64,000 nt of DNA from Anaerolineales bacterium (lineage in GTDB: Bacteria; Chloroflexota; Anaerolineae; JAAEKA01). Shown here piece after piece: positions 18,401 to 25,656 of this stretch; the stretch's first letter is position 1; each line of letters opens with the position of its first letter. A program made the position numbers and the translations under genes. The notes under the pieces were generated by a model. The model saw only the letters and a program-made list of their open reading frames with translations, was not told where the DNA came from and ran no database searches. The stretch covers positions 372,001-436,000 of the forward strand of contig JACKBI010000001.1 of assembly GCA_020634615.1 (NCBI GenBank), read 5' to 3'.

Positions 18401-21400
18401 GTCAGCGTGTCGCCGTCGGCATCGGCTCGCAGCGGGTCGGTGCCGTTGGAGATCTCGTAGAAGTCGGACAGGGTGTCGAAGTCGGTGTCCGGCAGGCTGT
18501 CGTTGGGGTCGTTGCCGCCAAAGGCCGCGCTGCGCAGGCCGTCGCCGTCGGCGTCCACCTGGGTCGGCGCAGCGACGTTGGTCCACCATTGCAGGGTATA
18601 GCCGCCATCCGGCCGCGCGGTCAGGTCCATGAAGCCGTCCACCGTGGCCGGCAGCACGTCGAAGGCCAGCCCTTGCCCCAGGTTGATGTGGTTGTTGCCG
18701 ATGTCCTCGCGCAGGTAGCAGACCGGCACCGGCACGACCACTGGGAAGACCGGTGGGATCGTGAAGCATTCCTGCACGTTGATGGCGTAGCCTTCGGCCA
18801 GGAACGTGTCGGGCAGCGGCTGGTTGATGCCGGCGGTGTCCAGCACGATGGGCTGGCTGGTCACCGTTTTCGACACGACGAAGTTGCTGTCGGGCGCCCA
18901 ACTGTCGGCAGCCGGCGGCTGCCAGTCCCCGGTCATCTGGCTCAACCCGATGCCCTCGGTGATGGCAGACTGGCTGCGCAGCATTTCGTAGGTAAAGGTC
19001 GATTGCAGCAGGTATTCGTCGTCGAACTGGTAGCGGTAAGGTAGGAAGAGCGACACATCGGTGAAGTCGAACGGATCGACATACAGGGCCGTTTGCACGT
19101 CCAGCGTGACGTTGATCGCGTTGCCGGCGGTAACGCCGGAAGCCGGATCGGACAGAGGCATTTGGAAGTTGGTCAGATTGAGCCGGTTGGGGTTGCTCAG
19201 ATCGACGACCGGTGTTTGGTCGTAGATCAGGAACTGCACCGCCTTGGTCAGCAGGCCGGAGATCCCGGGACAGACATAGTCTTGCACGAAGGTCCCGGCA
19301 GTTCCCTGGGTTGCACCGGTGGCCAGACAGATCACGTTGATCACCGAGTCGATCAGGCCGATTATGGCCGTCACGATCTGCCCGATGACCGGCACGCTGC
19401 CCAGCGCGATGAAGATGACTGCTACGACCAGACTGGCCACCAACCCGGAGAAGGCCAGGTTGAACGGCAGCGAGCCGACGGCCAGGTGTTGTGTCGCAAC
19501 CTGCGATATGAAGAATCCAATGGCGATGGAGGCGGAGATGAGCAAGGCGAACAGGAATCCGTAGACATTGGCGCCCAACCCGCGGACATAGGACTGGGCA
19601 ATGCGCGAGGCGGAGGCCCCGGCCGCGCCGAACGTGGCCGCGATGGATGCCGCCGCCGTGATCACTCCCACGAAACTGACAGCCGCCTGGATGGAGGCAA
19701 AGACCAGCGCGACCTCGATGGTGTTGATGTCCCCTGTTGCCGTAGCGATCAACTGCCCCACCGTAGCCAGCGTGCCGATGATGGCCGCTGCCTGTGACAG
19801 CGCGCCCCCTTGCCGCAGCACCTTGGCTAACTTCGTTCGCAGCGATCCAGGTGTGGTGGGCGCGGTGGAATCCAAAGAATGGACACCCGAGCTGGGGTTG
19901 CGCTTCAGAGCGTCCTTGATCTGGGAGGGCCGCCAGGTGCGCGGCGCCTTGCGCAGCTCGCGTTGCAGATATCCATCGCTGATGGTCTGGGTTTCGCCTG
20001 TTGGCCCACCGTTGTAGTTGCGCATTGCCAGCGAGGAACTGCCGTTGACGGCGATATTCCCCGTAAACTGAAGGTCCAGCAATACCAATGGGTTGAGCGC
20101 CGCCGCAGTAAACGAGGCAAAGCTCGTTTGGATGAAGTTCATGAAGCCGGTGAAGTTGGCGGCGAGGCTGTTGACCGCATAGCCTATCTGAACCACCTGG
20201 CCTGGTCCCAACACGTAGTCGTGCAGCCCGGCGTCGGTCAGTTGCGACGCCAGGTTGGCCGGCGTACCGGCGACTTCGATGATCTTGTCGATGCCGGCGT
20301 GCATGGTCAGGTAGTAGGACTGGGCCAGCAGGCGCGCACCGGTCACGTCGTCGGCGTCGTCCCAGAACGGGTCAAGCGCCGTCTCGAGATCGGCCAGCTT
20401 GTCGTTCAGGTACTCCTCGATGGGGTAGGATGCCCAGACACCGGCCCCCTGATACTGGAATGGTCCCCAGCTCATGCCTGCCACCACCATCTCCGGGACG
20501 CCGGTCGGGTCCAGCGAAAGCGACAGCCCGTTGCTGCCGAGGGGTGTGACGTAGTCCGCCTGCTCGATGCTCAGGATGCGCAGAGTCTCCTCGCGCACGA
20601 CCATCATCGTCGGGTCCTGGATGCCGCCCGCGTCGGCCTGGGCGGTGAAGTGGTCGTCCAGGATCTGCTTCGTGGCGGTCATGGGGATGGTCATCATGCC
20701 GGCTTGGTGGTCGAAGCTGAAGGTGTCCACGAACAGGGCGTCCTGCGGGATTCCCCAGCGGTCGGTGTCGGAGACGGCGCCGTTTTGGGTCTTGTCCCAG
20801 CGCGCGGCGATCTCGCCGATGGTCAGATCGATGCCGGAAGTGCCGCGGCCGGCCATCAGGCTGCGGTCCAGCCCCTGGGAGAGCGCCCAAAGGTTGTCAT
20901 CGTGGAAACCGCCGGGCGTGTAGCCGGGTTGCGCCGACGTGAACGCCGGGTCCTCGTAGATGACAGCAGCGTCCACGCCGTGGTCCTCGCGCACGGACAT
21001 GCCTGTCAACACCCACGGATCCTCGTAGACGTGAACCACGGTGGAGCCGTTTTCCTGCCAGTTGGCTTCGTCCTCGCACCAGACCAGCCGGCGTTGCTGT
21101 TCCGGCACGTCGGGCGGCTGGAAGCTGTCCGGCACCGGCGTGCAGGTGTTGGTCAGCATCGACACCATCCAGACCAGCCGCGCTTGCTGGGTTGGACCGA
21201 AGTCCGGTGTGGTGGGGCGGTAGAACATCCGGCCCGTAAAGGCGACCGGACCCGCGCCCTCGCCGTCCTCGACCAGCGTCAAGGGCACGGTGGCCAGTAG
21301 CGTGCCGCTGGTCTCGTCCAGCTTGCGCACGTTGATGCCGAACGCCTGAGTTTCCTGGGTGTCCAGCCAGGCTGTGATGGGCGTGGACGCCTGAATCGGC

Positions 21401-23340
21401 GGCGCGCCGGGGAGGACAGGCAGGTTGCCGTAGTGTTCGTCCTGAAACGGTATCTCGATCTCCAGCATCGGTACCAGCCGCAGATCGCCATCCTGAAGCT
21501 GTGGATCGCTCCCGCCCGCCTGCTGCTGCTCCGGCGAAAGCTGGTCGTAAAAGGTGGTGTCGGGCACACGCTGGATCTGTCCCTGGCGGTCGTTGGACGG
21601 CCAGTCCAGCACGTTGAGCGTGTACCACAGGTGGTCGGGGTTGGTGGGACGCAACTGGAAATCGACGTAGACCGGCTCGCCGGCGGCCAGGTTGTTGATC
21701 TCGAACTGGAACCGGTTGTTGTCCAGCCCGTTGACCGGGTCGCCCACGACCGTGTCCAGGGCCGCGTCCAGCTTATCCGGCACGCCGTCTCCGTCATTGT
21801 CGTCGTCGAACACGTCCGGTGTCCCGTCCCCGTCGGTGTCGGGGCACGCCAGCCCGTTGGTCTCGTCGTAGGTGCATTCGGCGCTGTCCAGCGCGCCGTC
21901 CTGGTTCGTATCCGGGTCATTGGGATTCAGGTACCATTGCTGGCCGTTGTAGGAGAACCCAACAACCTCCGGTCCGTCGGGGATGCCGTCGCTGTCGCTG
22001 TCGGCGACGCTGGGGTCCGTGCCCAGTTTGAACTGCTCGACGCCGTCAGCCAGGCCGTCGTCGTCGCTGTCGCTGTCGAGGGGGTCGGTGTGGGTGAGAA
22101 TCTCATCGACATCGGTCAGGCGGTCGCCGTCGCTGTCGGCGCCGTCGTCGTAGGCCGGCAGTTGGTCGTACAGCAGCTCCAGCGGTGTCGGCGTCGCATC
22201 GACGCTGGGAGCGCTGGCAGCGCTGGCCGGACTGTCGCCCAGCGGGTTCTGGTGCGGGTCGGCCATTGGGGCGCGTTGCTCCGCCTGCCACTGGGCCTGG
22301 CGCTGGCGCGCTTGCTGCCGTTCGTCGTAGCTTGCCTCTTGCGTCTTCTGGTCGGCGATGAACGCCTGGGCGCGGTCGGCCTCCAGCATCGGGCCGATCA
22401 CCATGATGGCGATCAAGGCGAGGGCCAGCGCGCCGTAGAACTTGCGCGACTTTCGGTACTGCATCAGGACGGCGAGGAAGACCAGCCCGCCCAGCACGGC
22501 GGCCAACAATCCCTGCGCGCGGGCGATCGCAGCCGGGCTGAACTGGGCGCCGGTTACCGCGCCCAGCATGCCGCCGGCGGTGGCCGGACGCGACCAGTTC
22601 GCGAAGTCGGTCGTGATCTGGGCATCCACCTGCTCGTACTTGTCGGGTGGGAACTGGACGTCGATGATCTGGCGCAACGGCAGACCGGTGGCGTCATCCA
22701 CCCAGAGCTCGCCGCTGCCTGTCATGTTGACAAAATGGGGCGACAACTCCAGTTCGTAGCTCTGAGGCAGCTTGCCGCTCCGTTCAAGCTCCGCGGTGGC
22801 ACCATCGCGCATGTAGGAGGCAAACGCGACGCCGTCGAGGTCGAAGCGGTAGATCGTGTAAGGGCGGGACGCTTGCTGATCGGCAACGACGTTGGCGGCG
22901 GCGTTGAGAAAGCCGAAGGCGTCCTGTCCCGGCGCGAACAGGCCGGTGACGTCGTCCATCTCGCGCCAGGGATCCTGGGCCGTGCGGCCGTAAGCCTTGC
23001 CGTCTTCGACCTTGATCTCCAGCGCGCCGCTGCCAAGCACCGCGCTGCCGCCGTTCGACCACAGCTTCATCTGCATGGAGCCGGCGCGGCGGTCGGTCTT
23101 GCCTTCGATGTAGATGTGGTCGGTCTTGCTTCCCAGGCCGACGTTGACCAGCTTGGGCAGCGGGCGGGCCGTCTGCTGGATGGTTGTGGTGAACTCGTAG
23201 CCGCCGCGGGCGACGGCGGCCCGCCACGCCTCTTGCAGCGACCCGTCCTCGCCAGGAGCGGCGTGCAGCAACTGGCTTCCGGCCAGCAGAAGAATTCCTA
23301 ACAGGACAATAGCAATCTTGAAAGTTCGCGAAATCTTCAT
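12487..23340 (-). CDS. Giant 3617-residue surface protein (TSP3, LamG, FN3-like)
   Basis: A very large envelope protein. Approximate order: signal peptide (1-28); an N-terminal domain (30-260); two membrane helices near 265-325; a first calcium-binding TSP3-type block of DSDGDGLxD repeats (395-525); a long unassigned region; a hydrophobic block with several helices (1180-1340); a second TSP3 block (1593-1677); four LamG-like domains (starting near 1830, 2036, 2270, 2474), each with the LxFDDxxGxxF..C opening and DExRIY/F closing patterns; Ig-like repeats (2700-2950); two more LamG-like domains (2960, 3180); an FN3-like module (3480-3575); and a C-terminal helix with RRRTQRSAD anchoring it. 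GGAGG precedes the ATG. It probably binds glycans or other cells, by inference from LamG domains. The internal hydrophobic block is unusual for a pure adhesin. Confidence 0.8.
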   Translation of the reverse strand: MKISRTFKIAIVLLGILLLAGSQLLHAAPGEDGSLQEAWRAAVARGGYEFTTTIQQTARPLPKLVNVGLGSKTDHIYIEGKTDRRAGSMQMKLWSNGGSAVLGSGALEIKVEDGKAYGRTAQDPWREMDDVTGLFAPGQDAFGFLNAAANVVADQQASRPYTIYRFDLDGVAFASYMRDGATAELERSGKLPQSYELELSPHFVNMTGSGELWVDDATGLPLRQIIDVQFPPDKYEQVDAQITTDFANWSRPATAGGMLGAVTGAQFSPAAIARAQGLLAAVLGGLVFLAVLMQYRKSRKFYGALALALIAIMVIGPMLEADRAQAFIADQKTQEASYDERQQARQRQAQWQAEQRAPMADPHQNPLGDSPASAASAPSVDATPTPLELLYDQLPAYDDGADSDGDRLTDVDEILTHTDPLDSDSDDDGLADGVEQFKLGTDPSVADSDSDGIPDGPEVVGFSYNGQQWYLNPNDPDTNQDGALDSAECTYDETNGLACPDTDGDGTPDVFDDDNDGDGVPDKLDAALDTVVGDPVNGLDNNRFQFEINNLAAGEPVYVDFQLRPTNPDHLWYTLNVLDWPSNDRQGQIQRVPDTTFYDQLSPEQQQAGGSDPQLQDGDLRLVPMLEIEIPFQDEHYGNLPVLPGAPPIQASTPITAWLDTQETQAFGINVRKLDETSGTLLATVPLTLVEDGEGAGPVAFTGRMFYRPTTPDFGPTQQARLVWMVSMLTNTCTPVPDSFQPPDVPEQQRRLVWCEDEANWQENGSTVVHVYEDPWVLTGMSVREDHGVDAAVIYEDPAFTSAQPGYTPGGFHDDNLWALSQGLDRSLMAGRGTSGIDLTIGEIAARWDKTQNGAVSDTDRWGIPQDALFVDTFSFDHQAGMMTIPMTATKQILDDHFTAQADAGGIQDPTMMVVREETLRILSIEQADYVTPLGSNGLSLSLDPTGVPEMVVAGMSWGPFQYQGAGVWASYPIEEYLNDKLADLETALDPFWDDADDVTGARLLAQSYYLTMHAGIDKIIEVAGTPANLASQLTDAGLHDYVLGPGQVVQIGYAVNSLAANFTGFMNFIQTSFASFTAAALNPLVLLDLQFTGNIAVNGSSSLAMRNYNGGPTGETQTISDGYLQRELRKAPRTWRPSQIKDALKRNPSSGVHSLDSTAPTTPGSLRTKLAKVLRQGGALSQAAAIIGTLATVGQLIATATGDINTIEVALVFASIQAAVSFVGVITAAASIAATFGAAGASASRIAQSYVRGLGANVYGFLFALLISASIAIGFFISQVATQHLAVGSLPFNLAFSGLVASLVVAVIFIALGSVPVIGQIVTAIIGLIDSVINVICLATGATQGTAGTFVQDYVCPGISGLLTKAVQFLIYDQTPVVDLSNPNRLNLTNFQMPLSDPASGVTAGNAINVTLDVQTALYVDPFDFTDVSLFLPYRYQFDDEYLLQSTFTYEMLRSQSAITEGIGLSQMTGDWQPPAADSWAPDSNFVVSKTVTSQPIVLDTAGINQPLPDTFLAEGYAINVQECFTIPPVFPVVVPVPVCYLREDIGNNHINLGQGLAFDVLPATVDGFMDLTARPDGGYTLQWWTNVAAPTQVDADGDGLRSAAFGGNDPNDSLPDTDFDTLSDFYEISNGTDPLRADADGDTLTDAAELRYGTDPYRADTDGDGLTDAEEIAGWAFVYDYAGAGSPLTTWVWSDPLLPNRDGDSFPDSQEKQYGFNPGVASSGAVLTLNSELLDTNSAYRPGDDIHYQVTLKNELDLPYLFGLLDVDLPVAVQGDIPPQTFALAPQNTVTTTDHVTVDPAITESQVVSLTNRAGALAIDLDAEIAGRTLWMHLNENTGSQTFLDSSLNGHDGSCAGASCPDLGYTGYQGLGPGFLGSDFIDITGTAQDMGFVNDSYTIQAWVYSIGATGYRALLGTQDGSAGFSVGLRDGHPVFGMDPSLESGATLIPFRWQRVTWRVDRESLNYAIFVDGQQVLDQTGFNFGYGALEGDGLRIGASGATDYFGGQIDELSVFPFALSDEAIRDSIGNHSALVFYNGFEVSPLPEWTPIVDDSEYRNNIEVAIADSHPSDYYYLAPLTGVDGFVGEAYLFGSGDEFSDVLEVASSPNLDLSRGAGAFTISTWLNKLPDEGGWIMGNFDLASSGDGESGYPALWVGANTVTVQFGLSPNVCTLTSSGDGVLNAEDAYVTWHHVAATFDGATLTIYLDNTPIGSQNCAGKKPSDVDTFFVGGRDNSRDGQGFQGSLDELRIYTYALDKDAIADLYWDTAPVMELRFDDAPARTSFNDHALVPHPGTCSGATCPIGGVQGRVNQAILLDGVDDAVALADTATLGLSGRSFTVSAWVNLDSLDGEPVLGTVGADPAQLLMLGVESNLPYILMDGTSQWGSTPVSTGSWNHLVWRNRFEPSTGLSHLGIFLNGSQVLSETLPLQLEGSVPAYVGRYNGLYLDGMVDHFQIFRQALSDAEIAALKLQAPLINLHFNDPADSLAFVNSAGSPHGVCAPNACPVAGTKGQVGTAVHFDGVDDLVSMSHVSAFDTDSFSAGMWVRPERRPHNQTMFYTDPAGGVRYYLEIPANSLDVYAQTSGADCLFNPAREMTSATPMIENAWNHIMLTYADGEQRLYINGSLSASQPVSGGICQSTGIIRIGSRAGTPFAGDMDELVYYGSELTPAEIADLVAYQDNWYDASYDHKITIDTDLPTVAISTTAPFLPDHDLVLAINAFDETSGVESVEYKVDAGSWLPATRDVDAWLFTFSPSGNGTYTVQTRATDRAGNVTTHSQVLNVDGTPPVIFYTFGSLPHPVTHETGTNTWNLHLAGALLPADLQATPTSLPERVFVSLTDQDGLPISGQLSTVPTPSGSFPYIWELDYPFDVRPNGVFTAHVTAVDGVGNAASADLSISVDGTPPIADIRFTGPSTTTINTSTVLTGTVTDEGVASEISSVEISFQPADVNDRSAVRALALGDILHLPLDDNPTPVMRHAESTNETLSFVDLSGSGTPAVCTGTGCPATAERGRLGNAILFDGVDDSLTVFDVALNLAGNAYSFGAWVKPEAGSGDDALLAFGADGALPSSLLLYRQSTGQFVYWDSVSGEHSSSAVTPDEWYHVWVTIGADNSATLYVNGGLEATFSTSARPAAGDDLLLGSAWDGSTNRPFTGLLDDVAVYDHQLDAAEIKRLYRGFAPVLRLPLDEDILVNGDPVQDLSGYSNTITMTQLTDPDKIQYALPGAVGAGAHDMNTAYLHVEPRPYFDLSDGEFTQTAWVYPQAQPPTSASPIIGGILDPVTLADQIYPSLAITNTTQLQVIMGDGVNSYDYVTGNLLTPNAWNFVATTFDGTDYRFYINGVMMESTDAFAGVTPAASTEFDIGHFTIAGTPFNSSHLFGNLDEVAIYRQTLSAQEIAALYGQGWKRTTLSNPTHSPATASDWAYDVPDELDGSYQIQLRSTDLLGNRSTGSQGNERWAGHIGPEEIPTAVTLADFAATSDGSVVAVTWQTVSELDNTGFNLYRSQSPAAPDTLLAFVPSQAPGSPQGFDYLYQDDTVAPGETYWYWLEDVDVSGVATMHGPVSVTVVTPLAVQVVRFQAATPGGPAWPAWFWLVAVLLAAGLIWRRRTQRSAD

Positions 23341-23367
23341 CTCGTCCTCCTGAAGTAACCTTACAAG

Positions 23368-23488
23368 TTGTTTGAAAAGTCGCCCGTTCAGACTTCGGAA
23401 GTCGCCGAGTCAAAATAAGTGGTCTGTCAAAACCGTTGAAGGCCAGTCGTGACAGTCGTTCGGCGACTTCCGAAGACTTCTCAAACAG
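23368..23488. repeat. Palindromic intergenic element, family 1, copy A
   Basis: The left end TTGTTTGAAAAGTC (23368) and the right end GACTTCTCAAACAG (ending 23488) are inverted copies. Inside them, TTCGGAAGTCGCCGA and its inverse TCGGCGACTTCCGAA form the inner arms. The left arm has about 10 extra bases. The element lies 27 bases before the ATG of the giant surface protein and 4 bases after the stop of the flavoprotein gene. Confidence 0.8.
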
Positions 23489-23492
23489 TCTC

Positions 23493-24161
23493 TTACAATG
23501 TCTGCATCCGCTGACGAATGGCCTGACCGATCGACGCGGCAGAAGCGCGTGCCCGGGCGAACAGCGCCGACGGCTGTCCAAAATCCTGTTCTGTTGTCGA
23601 ATTGGCGATGAAAAGGCCCGGCAGACTGGTCCGGAAACGTTCGTCCAGTCGCACGGAACCGTCGTGAACGCTCATGCGAGCGAGGATGTCGTCGCCGAGC
23701 AGCGTCTTGAATGGCTCGCTCGCCCGGCAACCTGCATGACCACAGGCATGAAAGCATGTCGCCACCACGACATTGGGCGTCGCGATCTGCTCACCGTTCT
23801 GCATGGTCGCGACAAATCTCTCGTGCTGTGGCGCGACTCGTTCCACGTTCCACGGAAGGATCTCCAACTGTTTCCGCTTCTGAAACCAGCGAACGTAGTG
23901 CGGAAAGGAATCGCACGCTCTTGACTCGGGGCGATTGGAAGCCGTGTTCTGGGCCTGCCGATACGCATCGACCGTATCGACACCGTGCGGGTCCAGATGC
24001 CAATCGCTGGCAAGGGCTAGCAGCGCGCCGTGGGAGCACACCTTCCAAAACAGCGCCGGCTTGCCGATCATCAGGTAGCCGATGTGACAGCGGCCCAGAT
24101 AGGCGGCCAGCGACAGGCCAAAAGGACCGGCGCCGATGATCAGTACGGGGAATGTAGACAT
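23493..24161 (-). CDS. Shortened FAD-dependent oxidoreductase
   Basis: A 222-residue protein beginning MSTFPVLIIGAGPFGLSLAAYL, whose GxGxxG motif is the FAD-binding Rossmann fingerprint. The following CSHGALLALASDWHLDPHG resembles lysine/ornithine monooxygenase-like or pyridine-nucleotide flavoproteins. The C-terminal part (about 180-215) has LPGLFIANSTTEQDFGQPSALFA, the usual second FAD segment of such enzymes. Family members are typically 350-450 residues, so the middle, including most of the NADPH domain, seems lost; it may be a decaying gene. The ATG at 24161 is chosen because it starts directly before the FAD motif; the open frame extends into a repeat element at 24194-24292. Confidence 0.6.
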   Translation of the reverse strand: MSTFPVLIIGAGPFGLSLAAYLGRCHIGYLMIGKPALFWKVCSHGALLALASDWHLDPHGVDTVDAYRQAQNTASNRPESRACDSFPHYVRWFQKRKQLEILPWNVERVAPQHERFVATMQNGEQIATPNVVVATCFHACGHAGCRASEPFKTLLGDDILARMSVHDGSVRLDERFRTSLPGLFIANSTTEQDFGQPSALFARARASAASIGQAIRQRMQTL

Positions 24162-24193
24162 CTTGCGGCTGGATAGAAACTGGTTGAGCAGCC

Positions 24194-24292
24194 TGCCCAG
24201 ACTTCGGAAGTGGTCGGGTGGCAGGGTGAAGCGAGTCCTTACGGCAAAAGCGAGTCTTAGCGAAGTTCGACCACTTCCGAAGTCTCTTGGGC
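24194..24292. repeat. Palindromic intergenic element, family 1, copy B
   Basis: The arms AGACTTCGGAAGTGGTCG (24199-24216) and CGACCACTTCCGAAGTCT (24268-24285) are perfect inverted copies, flanked by CCC and GGG ends. The element lies 32 bases before the flavoprotein start codon. It lacks the TTGTTTGAA ends of other copies. Confidence 0.75.
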
Positions 24293-24326
24293 GCGTCGTC
24301 GGTAACAAGGTACCTTCTCAATTTTC

Positions 24327-24520
24327 CTGATTCTATCGGATTCTGTGGGTGTGCGACCGCCCGACCGTAAAACGGATCGGGCTACGAACTGAAAGGCCCT
24401 CCGGGCCTGCGGATTCCGTAGCCCAGCGGGCTTGCATCTCGTAGCCGGATGGCTTGTAGCCTCCGGCGGGCGCCCTATGCAACGACAACTTCCTGCATCC
24501 ACAGAATCCGTTAGAACCAG
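24327..24520. repeat. MITE-like element, family 2, long copy
   Basis: A 194-base element with 25-base terminal inverted repeats of the form CTGRTTCTAWCGGATTCTG (left 24327-24351, right 24496-24520; three mismatches). It encloses a block at 24357-24387 that recurs exactly, in inverse orientation, at 44305-44335. It also contains TAGCCTCCGGCGGGCG (24457-24472), inversely repeated at 44274-44289. It has no coding capacity. Confidence 0.75.
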
Positions 24521-24532
24521 CAATTTTCCGTG

Positions 24533-24589
24533 GCTGTGGCCGGTCTCTGACCGAGTCCACCGGTGGCTCGGTCGGAGACCGGCCACAGC
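24533..24589. repeat. Long near-perfect hairpin
   Basis: Two 23-base arms (24533-24555 and 24567-24589) pair with a single G-T wobble around an 11-base loop. The stem begins GCTGTGGCCGGTCTC. A similar single arm, CTCGGTCAGGAGACCGGCCA, is found at 45783-45802. No T-run follows on either strand, so it is not a classic terminator. Confidence 0.75.
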
Positions 24590-24721
24590 AGCCCCAGTTT
24601 ATTGAAAAGATACGTAACAAGAAGCGAACACCAGGGCATAACTGCCCTGGTGTTACTATACCGAGGTGGAGGGTTGGAGGGGAAGTGAAGAATCTAATTC
24701 AACTGCTGCACAAATCTCATG

Positions 24722-25363
24722 CTAGTCGTCATCAAGGGTCGCCCAGCCCTGGCGCAGCGCGTAGATGGCGGCTTCGGTGCGGTTCCTGACGCCCAACTTA
24801 TCGTAGATGACCCGCAGGCGGTTGGCAACCGTGCCACTGGAAACGTGCATCAGGTCGGCGATGGTCTGGTTGTCGGCGCCCTGAACGACGTAGCGCAACG
24901 TCTCGATCTCCTGCTCGGAAAGGCGAAACGGTGTCGTGGTCTCGGTCTGCGCCAACTGCGCCATCACCCGCGGCGCCACGGCCGAGTCCAGCCACCCTTC
25001 TCCCCGGTGCAGCGCCTGGATCGCGCTAAACAGCGTCTCCTCTTCGCAGGTCTTCAGCAGGTATCCTCGGGCGCCCGCCTTGATGGCCGCCTGAACGTAG
25101 TGGTCTTGCTGGTACATCGTCAAAACGAGAATCCTGGCTGCCGGATCTTCGTCCAGGATGATGCGGGTAGCCTCGACGCCGGTCAGGTCCGGCATACGGA
25201 TGTCGAGCAGGATCACGTCCGGCCTGTGTTGCCGCGCCAGGGCAACAGCCTCCTGGCCCGTTTGCGCCTCGGCTAGCACCGAGAATCCACCGTTGATTTC
25301 GCACAACTGCCGCAGCCCGCGGCGGAAGAGGGCGTGGTCGTCAGCGATGAGCAAGGTGATCAT
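24722..25363 (-). CDS. NarL/FixJ-family response regulator
   Basis: A 213-residue two-component regulator. Residues 1-118 are a receiver domain with acidic pair Asp8/Asp9, phospho-acceptor Asp54 in ILLDIRMP, Thr82 and Lys105. Residues 145-205 are a LuxR-type helix-turn-helix (LSEQEIETLRYVVQGADNQT and RTEAAIYAL). Phosphorylation should drive DNA binding. The ATG at 25363 has GAGGG seven bases upstream; a TTG two codons earlier lacks a site. The sensor kinase gene upstream on the same strand (25657-28863) is the obvious partner, although two repeat elements fill the 293 bases between them and may separate the transcripts. Confidence 0.93.
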   Translation of the reverse strand: MITLLIADDHALFRRGLRQLCEINGGFSVLAEAQTGQEAVALARQHRPDVILLDIRMPDLTGVEATRIILDEDPAARILVLTMYQQDHYVQAAIKAGARGYLLKTCEEETLFSAIQALHRGEGWLDSAVAPRVMAQLAQTETTTPFRLSEQEIETLRYVVQGADNQTIADLMHVSSGTVANRLRVIYDKLGVRNRTEAAIYALRQGWATLDDD

Positions 25364-25390
25364 TGGCAAACCCTCGACAGTTCAAAATAG

Positions 25391-25510
25391 CTGTTTGGAA
25401 AGATTTCGGAAGTCGCCGCGATAGAGCAGAGTACCAGATTTTAATGCAACAAGCTACGTCTTTGCCACAACCGGCGACTTCAGAAATCTCACACAACGGG
25501 TTTCAAACAG
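25391..25510. repeat. Palindromic intergenic element, family 1, copy C
   Basis: The left end CTGTTTGGAAAGATTTCGG (25391) and right end GGGTTTCAAACAG (ending 25510) flank inner arms GGAAGTCGCCG and CGGCGACTTC. The element lies 27 bases before the response-regulator ATG and next to copy D. Confidence 0.75.
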
Positions 25511-25521
25511 GTTCCAAGAGA

Positions 25522-25653
25522 CTGTTTGAAGAGTGTCGTGGATAGACTTCGGAAGTCGACGGCTACACGTCACAACCGCCCTCAGCCGCTGGGATGCTCC
25601 TTGGCTGTTGGTTCGTCGACTTCCGAAGTCTGATTGGATGATTATTCAAACAG
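25522..25653. repeat. Palindromic intergenic element, family 1, copy D
   Basis: The ends CTGTTTGAA (25522-25530) and TTCAAACAG (25645-25653) and the inner arms AGACTTCGGAAGTCGAC (from 25544) and GTCGACTTCCGAAGTCT (to 25631) are inverted copies. Bases 25543-25579, read on the minus strand, match copy E (36534-36570) at 33 of 37 positions. The right end lies 3 bases from the sensor-kinase stop codon. Confidence 0.85.
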
Positions 25654-25656
25654 GTT

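Noticed and set aside
19879..21300. 473-codon open frame on the plus strand
   Set aside because: Antisense shadow of the giant gene; no recognisable family or ribosome site.
21433..23301. Long open frame (622 codons) on the plus strand
   Set aside because: It is the antisense shadow of the giant surface-protein gene, made possible by high GC; its composition is Val/Gly/Arg-rich with no domain.
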